This document shows positions 24,965 to 33,458 of a DNA stretch of 64,000 bases, piece after piece. This stretch comes from Gammaproteobacteria bacterium (lineage in GTDB: Bacteria > Pseudomonadota > Gammaproteobacteria > Steroidobacterales > Woeseiaceae). The first letter of the stretch is position 1. Every line of letters begins with the position of its first letter. The stretch spans positions 1 to 64,000 of the forward strand of contig JAHEFG010000010.1 of NCBI GenBank assembly GCA_024640305.1, read 5' to 3'. Under the pieces are notes generated by a model that saw only the letters and a program-made list of their open reading frames with translations, was not told the DNA's origin and searched no databases. The position numbers and the translations under genes were made by a program.

Positions 24965-26041
24965 TTAACCCGGTTTGTTATCGCGCGACCAGAATGCATC
25001 GAAGATGTAGACGGCGCCGACGCCATACGCCGTAGCCCAGCCGAACATTATCAACCGATCGTAGAAACGCGCATCGGCGCTACTGCCATAGTTGCCGTCG
25101 AGCGCCGCTGGTGCCAGCACCAGGATCATCGTCAGGAAGGCGTAGGTCCACGTCGCAGCGTCAGGTCGAAGCCCCTCGCCCTGAAAAATGTATCGCCCGA
25201 AAATGAGGCCAGCGAGGGCAATTAACAATGCGTATGGCAAAAGCGAAGGCCATATGCTCAGGAACTGCCACGCGACGATAGCCGCAAGCCCGCCGACCAC
25301 CGTCGATACTATTAATGACCTGGCGGCATCGCGCGTACTCTCTTTGGATGCCTCCTGGCCCATGGCAGCCACCTTGATCATCACGGCCATGTTGCTTGCG
25401 CTACTCCCGGTCAACAGGAACCACAACAGGATCGGCAGGACAATTGCCAGCGAACGCAAGGCATGATGACGCGCAAGAGCCGCATCGATCTTCGTTACCT
25501 CTTTCGCTTTCGCCGGTGCCGCGGCCAGCTCGCGTGCGGGGTCCGCGATTACTACGTGACTAAACGCCGCTATCGCCGCGCCAGCCGCAGCCCCGATGAC
25601 CAGTCCATGTGCTGCTGCCAACAAACCATCAACCGATACGCTCCCAACCGCAACCGTAAATGCCAGTGCGATTGTAATTAGCGTTCCCACCACTGCAGCA
25701 CCGCCACGAGCGGTGAAGTAAAAGCTGTGAAACAGGGCCAAAGACAGCAACAACAGCCCGACGAGTTCGGCGTGCAAAAGTAACGGCAGAAAGGCGAAAG
25801 CCGCGTACACACTGCCGGCAAGTGCGAGTATGACCACGAAAAAGAACCGCGGCTTCGGCCGCGACAGCGGCATCGTAAGCAGGAAAACCGTAATGACCGG
25901 AGCAAGGTAGGAAATGCTCCAGCCTATCGCCTGCGATATCCACAACGACAGCGCTGTCCCGAACGCAAGTCGCAGGATCCGACGACTCGCGATACCCGAC
26001 CCGGATCCCTCCAGCGCCGTCGCCGCTGCTTCAGTAGGCAT
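24965..26041 (-). CDS. DUF2955 (FUSC-like) inner-membrane transport protein
   Basis: Inner-membrane protein of 358 residues with about ten helices in two blocks (from RILRLAFGTALSLWISQAIG to GLVIGAAAGAAIAAFSHVVI, and from ALRSLAIVLPILLWFLLTGS to FGWATAYGVGAVYIF). This two-block layout is typical of the FUSC/aromatic-acid exporter superfamily, and DUF2955 proteins usually sit beside an HlyD-type adaptor. ATG 26041 overlaps the end of the HlyD gene by 11 bases. A longer frame to 26110 lies wholly within that gene and is unlikely. It is the last gene of the export operon; with HlyD and NodT it probably forms a tripartite efflux pump. Confidence 0.82.
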   Translation of the reverse strand: MPTEAAATALEGSGSGIASRRILRLAFGTALSLWISQAIGWSISYLAPVITVFLLTMPLSRPKPRFFFVVILALAGSVYAAFAFLPLLLHAELVGLLLLSLALFHSFYFTARGGAAVVGTLITIALAFTVAVGSVSVDGLLAAAHGLVIGAAAGAAIAAFSHVVIADPARELAAAPAKAKEVTKIDAALARHHALRSLAIVLPILLWFLLTGSSASNMAVMIKVAAMGQEASKESTRDAARSLIVSTVVGGLAAIVAWQFLSIWPSLLPYALLIALAGLIFGRYIFQGEGLRPDAATWTYAFLTMILVLAPAALDGNYGSSADARFYDRLIMFGWATAYGVGAVYIFDAFWSRDNKPG

Positions 26042-27152
26042 AGGAAAATATGCTGCCGATACGGATGTACAAAGCGCCCAGTGTATTGAAGAACCAGCTA
26101 TCGCTGGCATAGATGATTGCGGACGCCTGTGCGCCGACTTTCAGCTTGCGCATATCATCGGGCGGCATGTCGAAATCGATAATGACCGGGAACCGCTGCG
26201 CATCGCGAAGCCATTGCCGGTTGTTGCTAATGCTGGGCAGACTGCCGAGCGGCGCGCTATCGACCGCGACGCCGAATCCCGTTGCTCGCACCGTTCCCTT
26301 GAAAACGCGCCCCGGAAAGACATCGAACGCAAGGCCAACCGCATCGCCACGATCAACATGCCCGAGGTTGTTCTCGGTAAAGTCGGCCTGTACCCATACG
26401 TCGTCGGTGGAGATAAATGTCATCTGCGGCACTCCCGCCCCGGCGAAGTTGCCGCGATCGACACGCACATCAGTAACAACTCCTGTTGCCGGCGCAAGTA
26501 TGGCCGTACGTTCAAGGTCCAGCTGGGCAGCCGCAAGGGCGGACCGAGCTTGTTTAATTCTCGAGTTATCCTCACCCACGCCACCACGATTCTGTCGCGC
26601 TTGCTCCAGGTTGGCTTTGGCCGCAGCGAGCTGCTGCTCGGCAACCAGCAGAGATGCTTCGGCCGTTTCGAGCCTGCGGTCCGAGATCGCACCCGAATCC
26701 TGACGCTTGATGCGCCGCAGGCGCTGCGCATCCTGCTCTGTGCGGACCAGGCTCGCCTGCGCTGATGCAACGGACGCCTCTGCCGCGTCAACGCCCGCTG
26801 CCGACGCACCCGTGGCCTGGCGAGCCGACTGCAGGTTCGCCTCGGCGCTGGCCACGGCCAGGCGATAGCGATCATTATCGATGCGAAACAAGACGTCACC
26901 CGCCTTGACGAGCTGATTATTGGCGACCGCAATCTCGGTAACCCTTCCGGGGACTTCTGCCGCGATGGGCACAACGAGGGTATGCACGCGCGCCTGTGAC
27001 GATACGGGCGTCAACCTGTCAGCAGTCAGGTAGCCGACCAGCAATATGGCACTTAGCGCCAGTACTCTGACCGTCCATGTTCGAACCGGATCCTTTTGCG
27101 GCGGCGCTTTCGGCTCGGTTTTCTGTTCTTCAGTCTCAGTGTTTTCAGTCAT
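26031..27152 (-). CDS. HlyD-family membrane fusion protein (EmrA-like)
   Basis: Periplasmic adaptor of 373 residues: cytosolic N-terminus rich in Glu/Lys, one membrane helix (VRVLALSAILLVGYLTADRL), first half of the lipoyl domain (VPIAAEVPGRVTEIAVANNQ), a long helical hairpin with Ala/Gln-rich coils (about residues 95-205), second lipoyl half and the beta-barrel (ILAPATGVVTDVRVDRGNFA). ATG 27152 overlaps the stop of the NodT gene by one base (TAATG). It links the DUF2955 inner-membrane protein to the NodT outer-membrane channel. The substrate is unknown. Confidence 0.92.
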   Translation of the reverse strand: MTENTETEEQKTEPKAPPQKDPVRTWTVRVLALSAILLVGYLTADRLTPVSSQARVHTLVVPIAAEVPGRVTEIAVANNQLVKAGDVLFRIDNDRYRLAVASAEANLQSARQATGASAAGVDAAEASVASAQASLVRTEQDAQRLRRIKRQDSGAISDRRLETAEASLLVAEQQLAAAKANLEQARQNRGGVGEDNSRIKQARSALAAAQLDLERTAILAPATGVVTDVRVDRGNFAGAGVPQMTFISTDDVWVQADFTENNLGHVDRGDAVGLAFDVFPGRVFKGTVRATGFGVAVDSAPLGSLPSISNNRQWLRDAQRFPVIIDFDMPPDDMRKLKVGAQASAIIYASDSWFFNTLGALYIRIGSIFSYAY

Positions 27153-28702
27153 TACTCTGTCTCGCTATCGGCTTCGGCAGCGTCGATGAGATCGCCCCAG
27201 TCAGTGCGGCCCGTTAATGCGTCACGTGTTTCCTGATCGATGAGACCGGCGTCGTGTCGAAGTTCCCAGCCACCGCCCAGTGCCAGGTACAGGGAGATGA
27301 AATTGCCGACGATATTGCTGCGGTTGACCACGTAGCGACCTTGCTGTGTGAACAACGACTGCTGCGCGCTGAGAACGCGCTGGTAGTCGGCAAATCCTTC
27401 ACTGAACCGCAACGTCGCAACCTCGACCGAGCGTTGCGCGTTGGCAACGGTCTCTGCCAGCATTTCCTGCTGTTGTACCGCCCCATCGAGGGCCACGATC
27501 GCGTCTTCGACTTCTCTGGCGGCCTGCAGCACTGTTTCGCGGTAAGCAATCAACGACTGTTGCAGGCGCGCATCCTGCACACGAACATTGTTTTTCAGGC
27601 GACCGTAATTAAGGAAAGGCCAGACGAAGCTCGGACCGATTGAGTAGGTCAGGCTATCCGCGCTGAAAAGCTGGCCGAAACCACTCTCTCCAGAACGTGT
27701 CGTGTCGGTGTTACCTGCAGCCGTCAGCCCCACCGACCCCGACAGCGAAAAACTGGGGTAGAGGTTGGCCCGGGCAAGACCTACCCTGGCATTTTGTGCC
27801 ATGGCGCCGTACTCCGCCTGGCGCACATCAGGTCGTCGCCGGAGCAGGTCCGCCGGAAGTCCGATAGCAAGCTGTGTCGGTACCGTCGGTATGCTGTTTG
27901 CGCCGGCTAACAGGTTGCCGATATCACCCGGGGGCATACCCAGTAGCGCACTCAGCGCATGCTTCGCCTGGTGCAGTTGTGTTCGCAATTCCGGGAGCGA
28001 CGCCTTGGTGCTCATGAGCAGCGTGCGCGCCTGCAGCACATCCAGTTCGGATGTCGATCCGTTGCGAAACTGCACATCCACAATTTCGTAACTGCGCTGC
28101 TGTAGCGCAATATTTTCATTGGTTATTCGCAGCTGCTCCTCGAGCGTGCGAATGGCCAGGTACGAGCCGCAGACCTGCGCCGTGACCAGCACCATGACCT
28201 GGTCGTAGCCGGCCACCGATGCAAGAAACGCCGCATCGGCCGCTTCAATGCCGCGCTTGAATTTGCCCCAGAAGTCGATTTCCCAGGACGCCCCTGCGCC
28301 AAGACTGAACTGCGTGAAGCTCAAATCGCCCGCTGCAGTATTCGCGGCGTTCTCGCTCGCCTGCAGCGCTGACACATCACCCACGACAGCCTGGGTCTGC
28401 GGGAACTGGTTGCCGACAGCGATGCCCAATTGCGCACGTGACTCCAGCACGCGCAGGCCGGCAATTTTCAGCGAGTTATTCTGCCGATGTGCCGTTTCAA
28501 TAAGATGATCGAGTACGGGGTCGCCCAGCGCCTGCCACCAGAGAATCTGCTGCTCGGCACTGGACTCATAGCCTTCACGTTCTGCGCTGTACCAGTCGGG
28601 CCCCAACGGCGAGTCGGGCCTCACGTAGTCCGGCCCCACCACCGTACAGGCGCTGAGCCAGAAGACAGGTATCGCCAGCAGAACGCGTGACGCGTACCTC
28701 AT
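27152..28702 (-). CDS. NodT-family outer-membrane efflux lipoprotein (TolC/OprM type)
   Basis: Outer-membrane channel of 516 residues with lipobox LSAC (Cys19) and the early motif VGPDYVRPDSPL typical of RND outer-membrane lipoproteins. Two OEP repeats are seen: one with LKIAGLRVLESRAQLGIAVG, the other with RRRPDVRQAEYGAMAQNARV and the conserved LYPSFSLSGSVGL. It would form the outer-membrane duct for the HlyD/DUF2955 exporter encoded next to it. It starts 9 bases after the AI-2E-type gene's stop. Confidence 0.93.
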   Translation of the reverse strand: MRYASRVLLAIPVFWLSACTVVGPDYVRPDSPLGPDWYSAEREGYESSAEQQILWWQALGDPVLDHLIETAHRQNNSLKIAGLRVLESRAQLGIAVGNQFPQTQAVVGDVSALQASENAANTAAGDLSFTQFSLGAGASWEIDFWGKFKRGIEAADAAFLASVAGYDQVMVLVTAQVCGSYLAIRTLEEQLRITNENIALQQRSYEIVDVQFRNGSTSELDVLQARTLLMSTKASLPELRTQLHQAKHALSALLGMPPGDIGNLLAGANSIPTVPTQLAIGLPADLLRRRPDVRQAEYGAMAQNARVGLARANLYPSFSLSGSVGLTAAGNTDTTRSGESGFGQLFSADSLTYSIGPSFVWPFLNYGRLKNNVRVQDARLQQSLIAYRETVLQAAREVEDAIVALDGAVQQQEMLAETVANAQRSVEVATLRFSEGFADYQRVLSAQQSLFTQQGRYVVNRSNIVGNFISLYLALGGGWELRHDAGLIDQETRDALTGRTDWGDLIDAAEADSETE

Positions 28703-28711
28703 ATTGCTAAC

Positions 28712-29818
28712 TCACTTACCTGCACCGGCTTCGGCTTCGCTTGCGCGGGTCTCGGCCGGCCGGAGCCAGTCGGAGAGGATTGTGTATGCCAGCCCGAGAA
28801 TTACGGCCCCGACAAATAATCCGACGATGCCATATTCGATCATTCCGCCGATTGCACCGATAAGTACGATGAGGGCCGGCAGGTCGACACCTCTACCGAG
28901 CAATATCGGCTTGAGCACGTTATCGCTAAGAGCAACGAACATTGAGTAGACGGCAAAAATTGTCGCCGGTACCGGAGCGGCGAATGAAAAGACCCACAAA
29001 ATGATGGGGACTATGATGACAAGCGCAGGTACCTGGACGATGGAGGTAATGAGGACGATGGCTGTCAGGATGCCCGCATGCGGCACCTGCATAACGAAAA
29101 ACCCGATGGCAGCCAAAACCGCCTGAATCACTGCGACTCCCAGCACACCATTGGTAACGCTGCGAATCGTGGCAATAGAAATATCCGTCCAATGCTGTCC
29201 ACGATCGGGGTTAATCCGCTGGGCAATTGCTTTGCTCAACTTGTAGCCGTTGTCTGCGTACAGCATCGCGACCCCGGCAATAATGATCGAAATCGCGAAC
29301 TGCAGTACGCCGATTGCCAAAGACCCGGCGCTGCGCGCCAGCCATTCGCCAACATTGCGGAGTTGCGGCTGAAACTGGTTCAGCGTGCCCTCCAGATTCG
29401 CCGCCGCACCTGCCCAAACCGCATACAAGCGTTCCCCTATAAGCGGCCAGCCGGCAACATTCTCACCAGGCGGTGGAATGTCGATATTGCCCGCCTTGGC
29501 CTCACCGGCGAACGCCATAATTGAAGTGATTGCCGACTCAGCCATCATCCAGGCCGGCAGCACCACCAGGGCTAGTCCCGCGAGGATGATGATCAGCACC
29601 GATAACTTTGCTTTGCCGCCCAGCATAGCCGCCAGCTTCAGGTGCACCGGGTAAACCGCAACCGCCATGATCACACCCCAGAGGACCAGGCCCGCGAAGG
29701 GTCCGATAATATTGATGGATGCGCTAATGAGTATGACGACAGCCGCTATCTGGATGAACGACGTCATCACATTTCTCTGGAATGTATCGCTGTTGCCAGT
29801 TTCCGCCAAACTATTCAT
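28712..29818 (-). CDS. AI-2E-family (PerM-like) permease
   Basis: Inner-membrane protein of 368 residues with about eight helices, starting SFIQIAAVVILISASINIIG. The C-terminal AI-2E transporter signature is clear: GVLGVAVIQAVLAAIGFFVM, ILTAIVLITSIVQVPALVII and LIGAIGGMIEYGIVGLFVGA. The family includes TqsA (autoinducer-2) and Na+/H+ antiporters; the substrate cannot be inferred. AAGGA nine bases before ATG 29818 supports the start; an upstream frame to 29893 has no better site. It leads the operon with NodT, HlyD and DUF2955. Confidence 0.88.
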   Translation of the reverse strand: MNSLAETGNSDTFQRNVMTSFIQIAAVVILISASINIIGPFAGLVLWGVIMAVAVYPVHLKLAAMLGGKAKLSVLIIILAGLALVVLPAWMMAESAITSIMAFAGEAKAGNIDIPPPGENVAGWPLIGERLYAVWAGAAANLEGTLNQFQPQLRNVGEWLARSAGSLAIGVLQFAISIIIAGVAMLYADNGYKLSKAIAQRINPDRGQHWTDISIATIRSVTNGVLGVAVIQAVLAAIGFFVMQVPHAGILTAIVLITSIVQVPALVIIVPIILWVFSFAAPVPATIFAVYSMFVALSDNVLKPILLGRGVDLPALIVLIGAIGGMIEYGIVGLFVGAVILGLAYTILSDWLRPAETRASEAEAGAGK

Positions 29819-30007
29819 AAGCGTGATTCCTTCTTCTTCGTCGCGTAAAAATTCAAGCCAGGCTCGGTCTCTTGGAACCGCTCGATTTTGCAATCAGGCA
29901 GTGTGCCATAAGATGTAAACCATGTGAGCGCTCGGAACCCTCAGTGACCTGATTTTCCCGGGCTTATCTATGAGGGTTGTTCTGGCCAACTGTTGGCTAC
30001 TGAACGA

Positions 30008-30033
30008 TTCGGAAAATCTGGTTTTTCTCCGAA
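30008..30033 (-). terminator. Possible terminator hairpin downstream of tRNA-Pro
   Basis: On the minus strand TTCGGA..AAA pairs with TTT..CCGAA around a short loop (30008-30033), starting 25 bases after the tRNA 3' end. Pairing has one bulge and there is no clear T-run after it. Confidence 0.35.
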
Positions 30034-30057
30034 AACCGCATACTTATGCAGTAAAAT

Positions 30058-30134
30058 TGGTCGGGGCAGAGAGATTCGAACTCCCGACCCTCTGCTCCCA
30101 AAGCAGATGCGCTACCAGGCTGCGCCATGCCCCG
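30058..30134 (-). tRNA. tRNA-Pro (anticodon UGG), CCA encoded
   Basis: Read on the minus strand, this 77-base gene begins CGGGGCATGGCGCAGCCTGG and ends CTGCCCCGACCA. The acceptor stem CGGGGCA pairs with TGCCCCG; the D arm holds GCGC..GCGC with GCCTGGTA; the anticodon stem TCTGC/GCAGA closes loop TTTGGGA, so the anticodon is UGG; the T arm holds GGTTCGAATC-like GAGTTCGAATCTC. The 3' CCA is genomic. A sigma70-like promoter lies upstream at 30192-30220. Confidence 0.97.
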
Positions 30135-30191
30135 ATGCCAAATATTTTGCCACGCGATATTCCGGTCAGGGCCGGAGTCCGCGGGGGCACG

Positions 30192-30220
30192 ATAATACGG
30201 GCGGGTTCGGAGCCAGTCAA
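30192..30220 (-). promoter_or_regulatory. Sigma70-type promoter of tRNA-Pro with GC-rich discriminator
   Basis: On the minus strand TTGACT (30220-30215), a 17-base spacer and TATTAT (30197-30192). Each hexamer differs from consensus at one base. The bases right after the -10 are CGTGCCCCCGCGG, a GC-rich discriminator known from stable RNA promoters under stringent control. The -10 is about 57 bases before the mature tRNA, leaving a leader. Confidence 0.7.
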
Positions 30221-30303
30221 TGAATTGTGTCGCTTGCTGGGGCAGCCCCTCACAATTTGCTATCTTGTGCGCAGATTCACCCCTTAATTCGCTTGAGGCA
30301 GCT

Positions 30304-30885
30304 ATGAAAAACATCCTGTTCGCCCTTATTTTGGGGCTTTCCTGCTCATATGTTCTGGCCGCGGATGAAGTCCCTGCGCACCCGTATATAGAAATTGTCA
30401 CGACAGAGGGCACGATTATCCTCGAACTCGATGGCAAACAGGCGCCGCTCACGGTCGGGCACATCCTCAAGCTCGTCGACAGTGGTTTCTATGATGGCAC
30501 GATTTTTCACCGCGTCATCCCCGGGTTCATGGCCCAGGCTGGTGGCCATACACCCGATTACAAGCTCAAAGAAAGCGACGACACAATTCCAAATGAATCC
30601 GGCAACGGCATGAGCAACGTGCGCGGAACGATTGCCATGGCCCGTACCGGCGACCCGCACTCTGCTAATTCGCAGTTCTTTATTAACGTCGGCAATAACG
30701 AGAGGCTCGATCCGAACAAGAAAGGCGGATCCTGGGGCTATACGGTTTTCGGCTTCGTCATTGAGGGCATGGATGTGGTCGACAAGATCGCTACCACCAC
30801 AACCGGACCGGCCGGGCCGTTTGGCTCCGATGTTCCGACGGTGCCAATCGTTATAAAGAAAATGTCTCGCTACACATTCAAATAA
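30304..30885 (+). CDS. ppiA: Periplasmic peptidyl-prolyl cis-trans isomerase (cyclophilin)
   Basis: Exported cyclophilin of 193 residues that isomerises proline peptide bonds in periplasmic proteins. Signal peptide (NILFALILGLSCSYVLAAD), then the compact bacterial cyclophilin domain: FYDGTIFHRVIPGFMAQAGG with the catalytic Arg in FHRVI, GTIAMARTGDPHSANSQFFI, and WGYTVFGFVIEGMDVVDKIA. GAGG lies shortly before ATG 30304; an in-frame ATG at 30220 would add a non-signal leader. LpxH follows 7 bases later, so the two are probably co-transcribed. Confidence 0.93.
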   Translation: MKNILFALILGLSCSYVLAADEVPAHPYIEIVTTEGTIILELDGKQAPLTVGHILKLVDSGFYDGTIFHRVIPGFMAQAGGHTPDYKLKESDDTIPNESGNGMSNVRGTIAMARTGDPHSANSQFFINVGNNERLDPNKKGGSWGYTVFGFVIEGMDVVDKIATTTTGPAGPFGSDVPTVPIVIKKMSRYTFK

Positions 30886-30892
30886 AGAAACG

Positions 30893-31615
30893 ATGACGAC
30901 ACTTTTTATTTCAGATCTTCACCTCGAAGCCGAGCGACCGGATATCGCCAGGCAGTTTCTGACGTTTCTCGAGCAAGATGCCAGCGAGGCCGATGATCTC
31001 TACATACTCGGCGACCTGTTCGAGGCCTGGGTTGGTGACGATGACCCGAATACGCATTACTTCACGATCAAACGCGCATTACGCAAGCTCGTTGATAGTG
31101 GAGTCCCGGTGTATTTCATGCACGGCAACCGTGACTTTATGATTGGCAAGGGGTTCGCCAATGAGACCGGTATCGAAATCCTCAAGGATCCGCACAAGGT
31201 CCTGATGTACGGTCAGCAGGTATTGCTGAGCCATGGCGACGTGTTGTGTACCGATGACGTGCAATACCAGAGGGTTCGCAAGATGACGCGCGATCCGGAC
31301 TGGCAAGCATCTATTCTTGCGCGCCCCCTCAAAGACAGGTTGAGGATGGCCGAAGAGGCACGTCGGCAAAGCCTGGAGCAGACGATAAACCAAAGCATGC
31401 AAATCATGGATGTAAATCAGAACGCTGTTAAGAAGGCCATCCAGCATTTTGGGGTGGATATCTTGCTGCATGGCCACACGCATCGCCCCGGCGTTCATGT
31501 CGTCGATGTTGATGGCCGAAAGGCGAAGCGGATTGTATTGGGCGATTGGTATACCCAGGGTAGCGTCGTGAGGTGGAGCTCAAGAGGGGCAAGCCTCGAA
31601 GAGATGCCGCGCTAG
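30893..31615 (+). CDS. lpxH: UDP-2,3-diacylglucosamine diphosphatase
   Basis: Peripheral inner-membrane enzyme that makes lipid X from UDP-2,3-diacylglucosamine in lipid A synthesis. It is a calcineurin-type metallophosphoesterase of 240 residues, with metal-site motifs FISDLHL, LGDLFEAW, MHGNRDFM, LSHGD and LHGHTHRP all present. Its length matches the family. It starts 7 bases after the cyclophilin gene, an arrangement also known from other Gammaproteobacteria. Its last four bases overlap the end of the convergent miaE. Confidence 0.97.
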   Translation: MTTLFISDLHLEAERPDIARQFLTFLEQDASEADDLYILGDLFEAWVGDDDPNTHYFTIKRALRKLVDSGVPVYFMHGNRDFMIGKGFANETGIEILKDPHKVLMYGQQVLLSHGDVLCTDDVQYQRVRKMTRDPDWQASILARPLKDRLRMAEEARRQSLEQTINQSMQIMDVNQNAVKKAIQHFGVDILLHGHTHRPGVHVVDVDGRKAKRIVLGDWYTQGSVVRWSSRGASLEEMPR

Positions 31616-32235
31616 ACCGGCTTCCCGGAGTGGAAGCGAAACTGTGGATCAGGATCAGTGATCAACGCCGCTTCGATCGCCTTGAGCTCTTCAAGTCGGC
31701 GATCAATAACGTCTTCGCTGACTCCACATTCCGATTTTGCGAACGCAATATAGTGCTCGAAGTGCCGCGCCTCGGATGCCAGCAAACCGTTGTAAAATTT
31801 ACCGAGTTTTTCAGGAAGATGCGGCGCCAGCGCCGCGAAGCGCTCACAAGACCGGGCTTCGATCAACGCACCGACCAGTAACATATCCAGCAACCTGAGT
31901 GGCTCGTCTTCACGTACAGCTTCACGTAGCTTGCCCGCATAGCGCGACGCTGACTGCCGCTCGAACGCTACGTCCATCTCTTCCATGATCGAGCGTACCT
32001 GCTCGAAATGGCGTAACTCCTCGCGGGCAAGTCGCGACATACGCTGTGCCAGCGCGGTGCGATCGGGGTAGCGATACAGAAACCCCAATGCCGTCGACGC
32101 CGCCTTCAATTCACAATTTGCGTGGTCGAGCAGCATCTCCGGCACGTGATTCTTCGCCTTGTGCACCCACTCTTTTGGCGTGGCTGTATCGAGAAACTCC
32201 GCGATCGCGGCAGGCGTTTCCGACGTTACACCCAT
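31612..32235 (-). CDS. miaE: tRNA-(ms2io6A37) hydroxylase
   Basis: Non-heme diiron monooxygenase of 207 residues that hydroxylates the isopentenyl group of ms2i6A at position 37 of tRNAs reading UNN codons. Diiron ligands are in the helices DHANCELKAAS, REELRHFEQV, LVGALIEARSCERF and LASEARHFEHYI, matching the MiaE pattern of Glu and ExxH. The start overlaps the end of the kinase gene by 10 bases, with GAGG seven bases upstream, so it is read from the same transcript as the kinase and purF. Confidence 0.95.
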   Translation of the reverse strand: MGVTSETPAAIAEFLDTATPKEWVHKAKNHVPEMLLDHANCELKAASTALGFLYRYPDRTALAQRMSRLAREELRHFEQVRSIMEEMDVAFERQSASRYAGKLREAVREDEPLRLLDMLLVGALIEARSCERFAALAPHLPEKLGKFYNGLLASEARHFEHYIAFAKSECGVSEDVIDRRLEELKAIEAALITDPDPQFRFHSGKPV

Positions 32236-33431
32236 TCCGCGACCTCGCCGGCCGACTGCAGGCGGTCTTCGCGTTTCTTGGCCAACATCATATTGATCAA
32301 CGCCTGGTATTCGGCGAAGCGCGGTGGCAATAACGGAACAGGCGCTTGCGCATGCAGATAGATAATGCCCATCGCCGTATCTGCCCGAAATGGTTTCTTG
32401 CCCGTCAACATTTCGTAGAAAATGACGCCAAGACTGTATATGTCACTGCGATGATCGATGTTTTCCGCATGACCCTGCTCCGGACTCATGTAATACGGTG
32501 TACCAAATATCTCACCTTCATCCGTCAATTCCATGCGCAGGCGCATGCGTTTGGCCAGCCCGAAATCGATCAGCGCCACGGAATCATCAGATCGCAACAT
32601 GATGTTGCCCGGTTTGAGGTCACGATGCAGGACGCCTACCTCGTGAATTCTTGCCAGTGCGCTCGCGATCTGCTTCAAGTAGCTGACAGCCTGCAATTTA
32701 CCCAGTCCGGTTGTGAGTTTGTGCTTCAGGTCACCGCCATCAAGATATTCCATCGCGATGTGTGCGTGATCATCGCCAACGCCGAGATCGTGAATGCGCA
32801 CGATATTCGGATGATCTATCTCAGCGATCAGCTCGTACTCCTGCAAGAAACGGTCGAATGCGCCGATGCTGTCGACAATGTCAGGAACCTGCTGCAACAC
32901 TTTGAGCACTACCTGCTCTCCAGTCGACTCTCGCTCCGCAAGATAGATGCCTGAGTGGTTCGTCGCGTTGAGCTTCTTGATAAAACGATAGCCGCGTATC
33001 AACGGGTGGATGCCGGTTTTTTCGTCGCCGACAAATAGCGACCCGGTGGATGACGCTCGCCGGCGTGACGCGAGGATATCGCTGAGATGAACCGTTAACG
33101 CATTGTGTTTGATGCCGTCGCGTTCGAAAAAACCGTCGGCACCAGCCCTGAGCGCGGCCGCTTCATCTTCGACTCTGCCAAAATAAACAATTGCCGGAAA
33201 ATTCGGTGTGCTGCAAAACCGTCTCAGTATCGCCAACGCGTCCCGGTCACCGGTTTGGTCACCAAGCAGGACTATGTCATTACCGGCGCCAGAAAACTCG
33301 TCGGGCAGATAACCTGCCTCGACCGGGTCGTATGCGGTGATGGTGGCCTCAGGCCAATGCGTTGTAACGTGATGCATCAACAGGCTGCGGAAATCTGCCT
33401 GCCCATCAACAATCATGATCTTGATACTCAT
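32226..33431 (-). CDS. Ser/Thr protein kinase with degenerate receiver domain
   Basis: Cytosolic protein of 401 residues. The first ~120 residues follow a response-regulator receiver fold (KIMIVDGQADFRSLLM, DIVLLGDQTGDRDALAILRR, ALRAGADGFFERD), but the usual phosphoacceptor Asp after 'DIVLL' is Gly with an Asp one position on, so classical phosphorylation is doubtful. The kinase domain (about 146-400) is intact: VVLKVL with Lys177, HRDLKPGN (269-276), DFGLAK (289-294), SPEQ and a conserved DIYSLGVIFYEMLTG. There is no membrane helix or PASTA domain. It lies 27 bases after purF and overlaps miaE. Targets are unknown. Confidence 0.9.
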   Translation of the reverse strand: MSIKIMIVDGQADFRSLLMHHVTTHWPEATITAYDPVEAGYLPDEFSGAGNDIVLLGDQTGDRDALAILRRFCSTPNFPAIVYFGRVEDEAAALRAGADGFFERDGIKHNALTVHLSDILASRRRASSTGSLFVGDEKTGIHPLIRGYRFIKKLNATNHSGIYLAERESTGEQVVLKVLQQVPDIVDSIGAFDRFLQEYELIAEIDHPNIVRIHDLGVGDDHAHIAMEYLDGGDLKHKLTTGLGKLQAVSYLKQIASALARIHEVGVLHRDLKPGNIMLRSDDSVALIDFGLAKRMRLRMELTDEGEIFGTPYYMSPEQGHAENIDHRSDIYSLGVIFYEMLTGKKPFRADTAMGIIYLHAQAPVPLLPPRFAEYQALINMMLAKKREDRLQSAGEVAEWV

Positions 33432-33458
33432 TGAGTCTTGCCGCAGGCGGGCAACGAC

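Noticed and set aside
25914-26765. 283-codon plus-strand open frame over DUF2955 and HlyD
   Set aside because: Covers the overlap of two strongly supported minus-strand genes and shows no domain.
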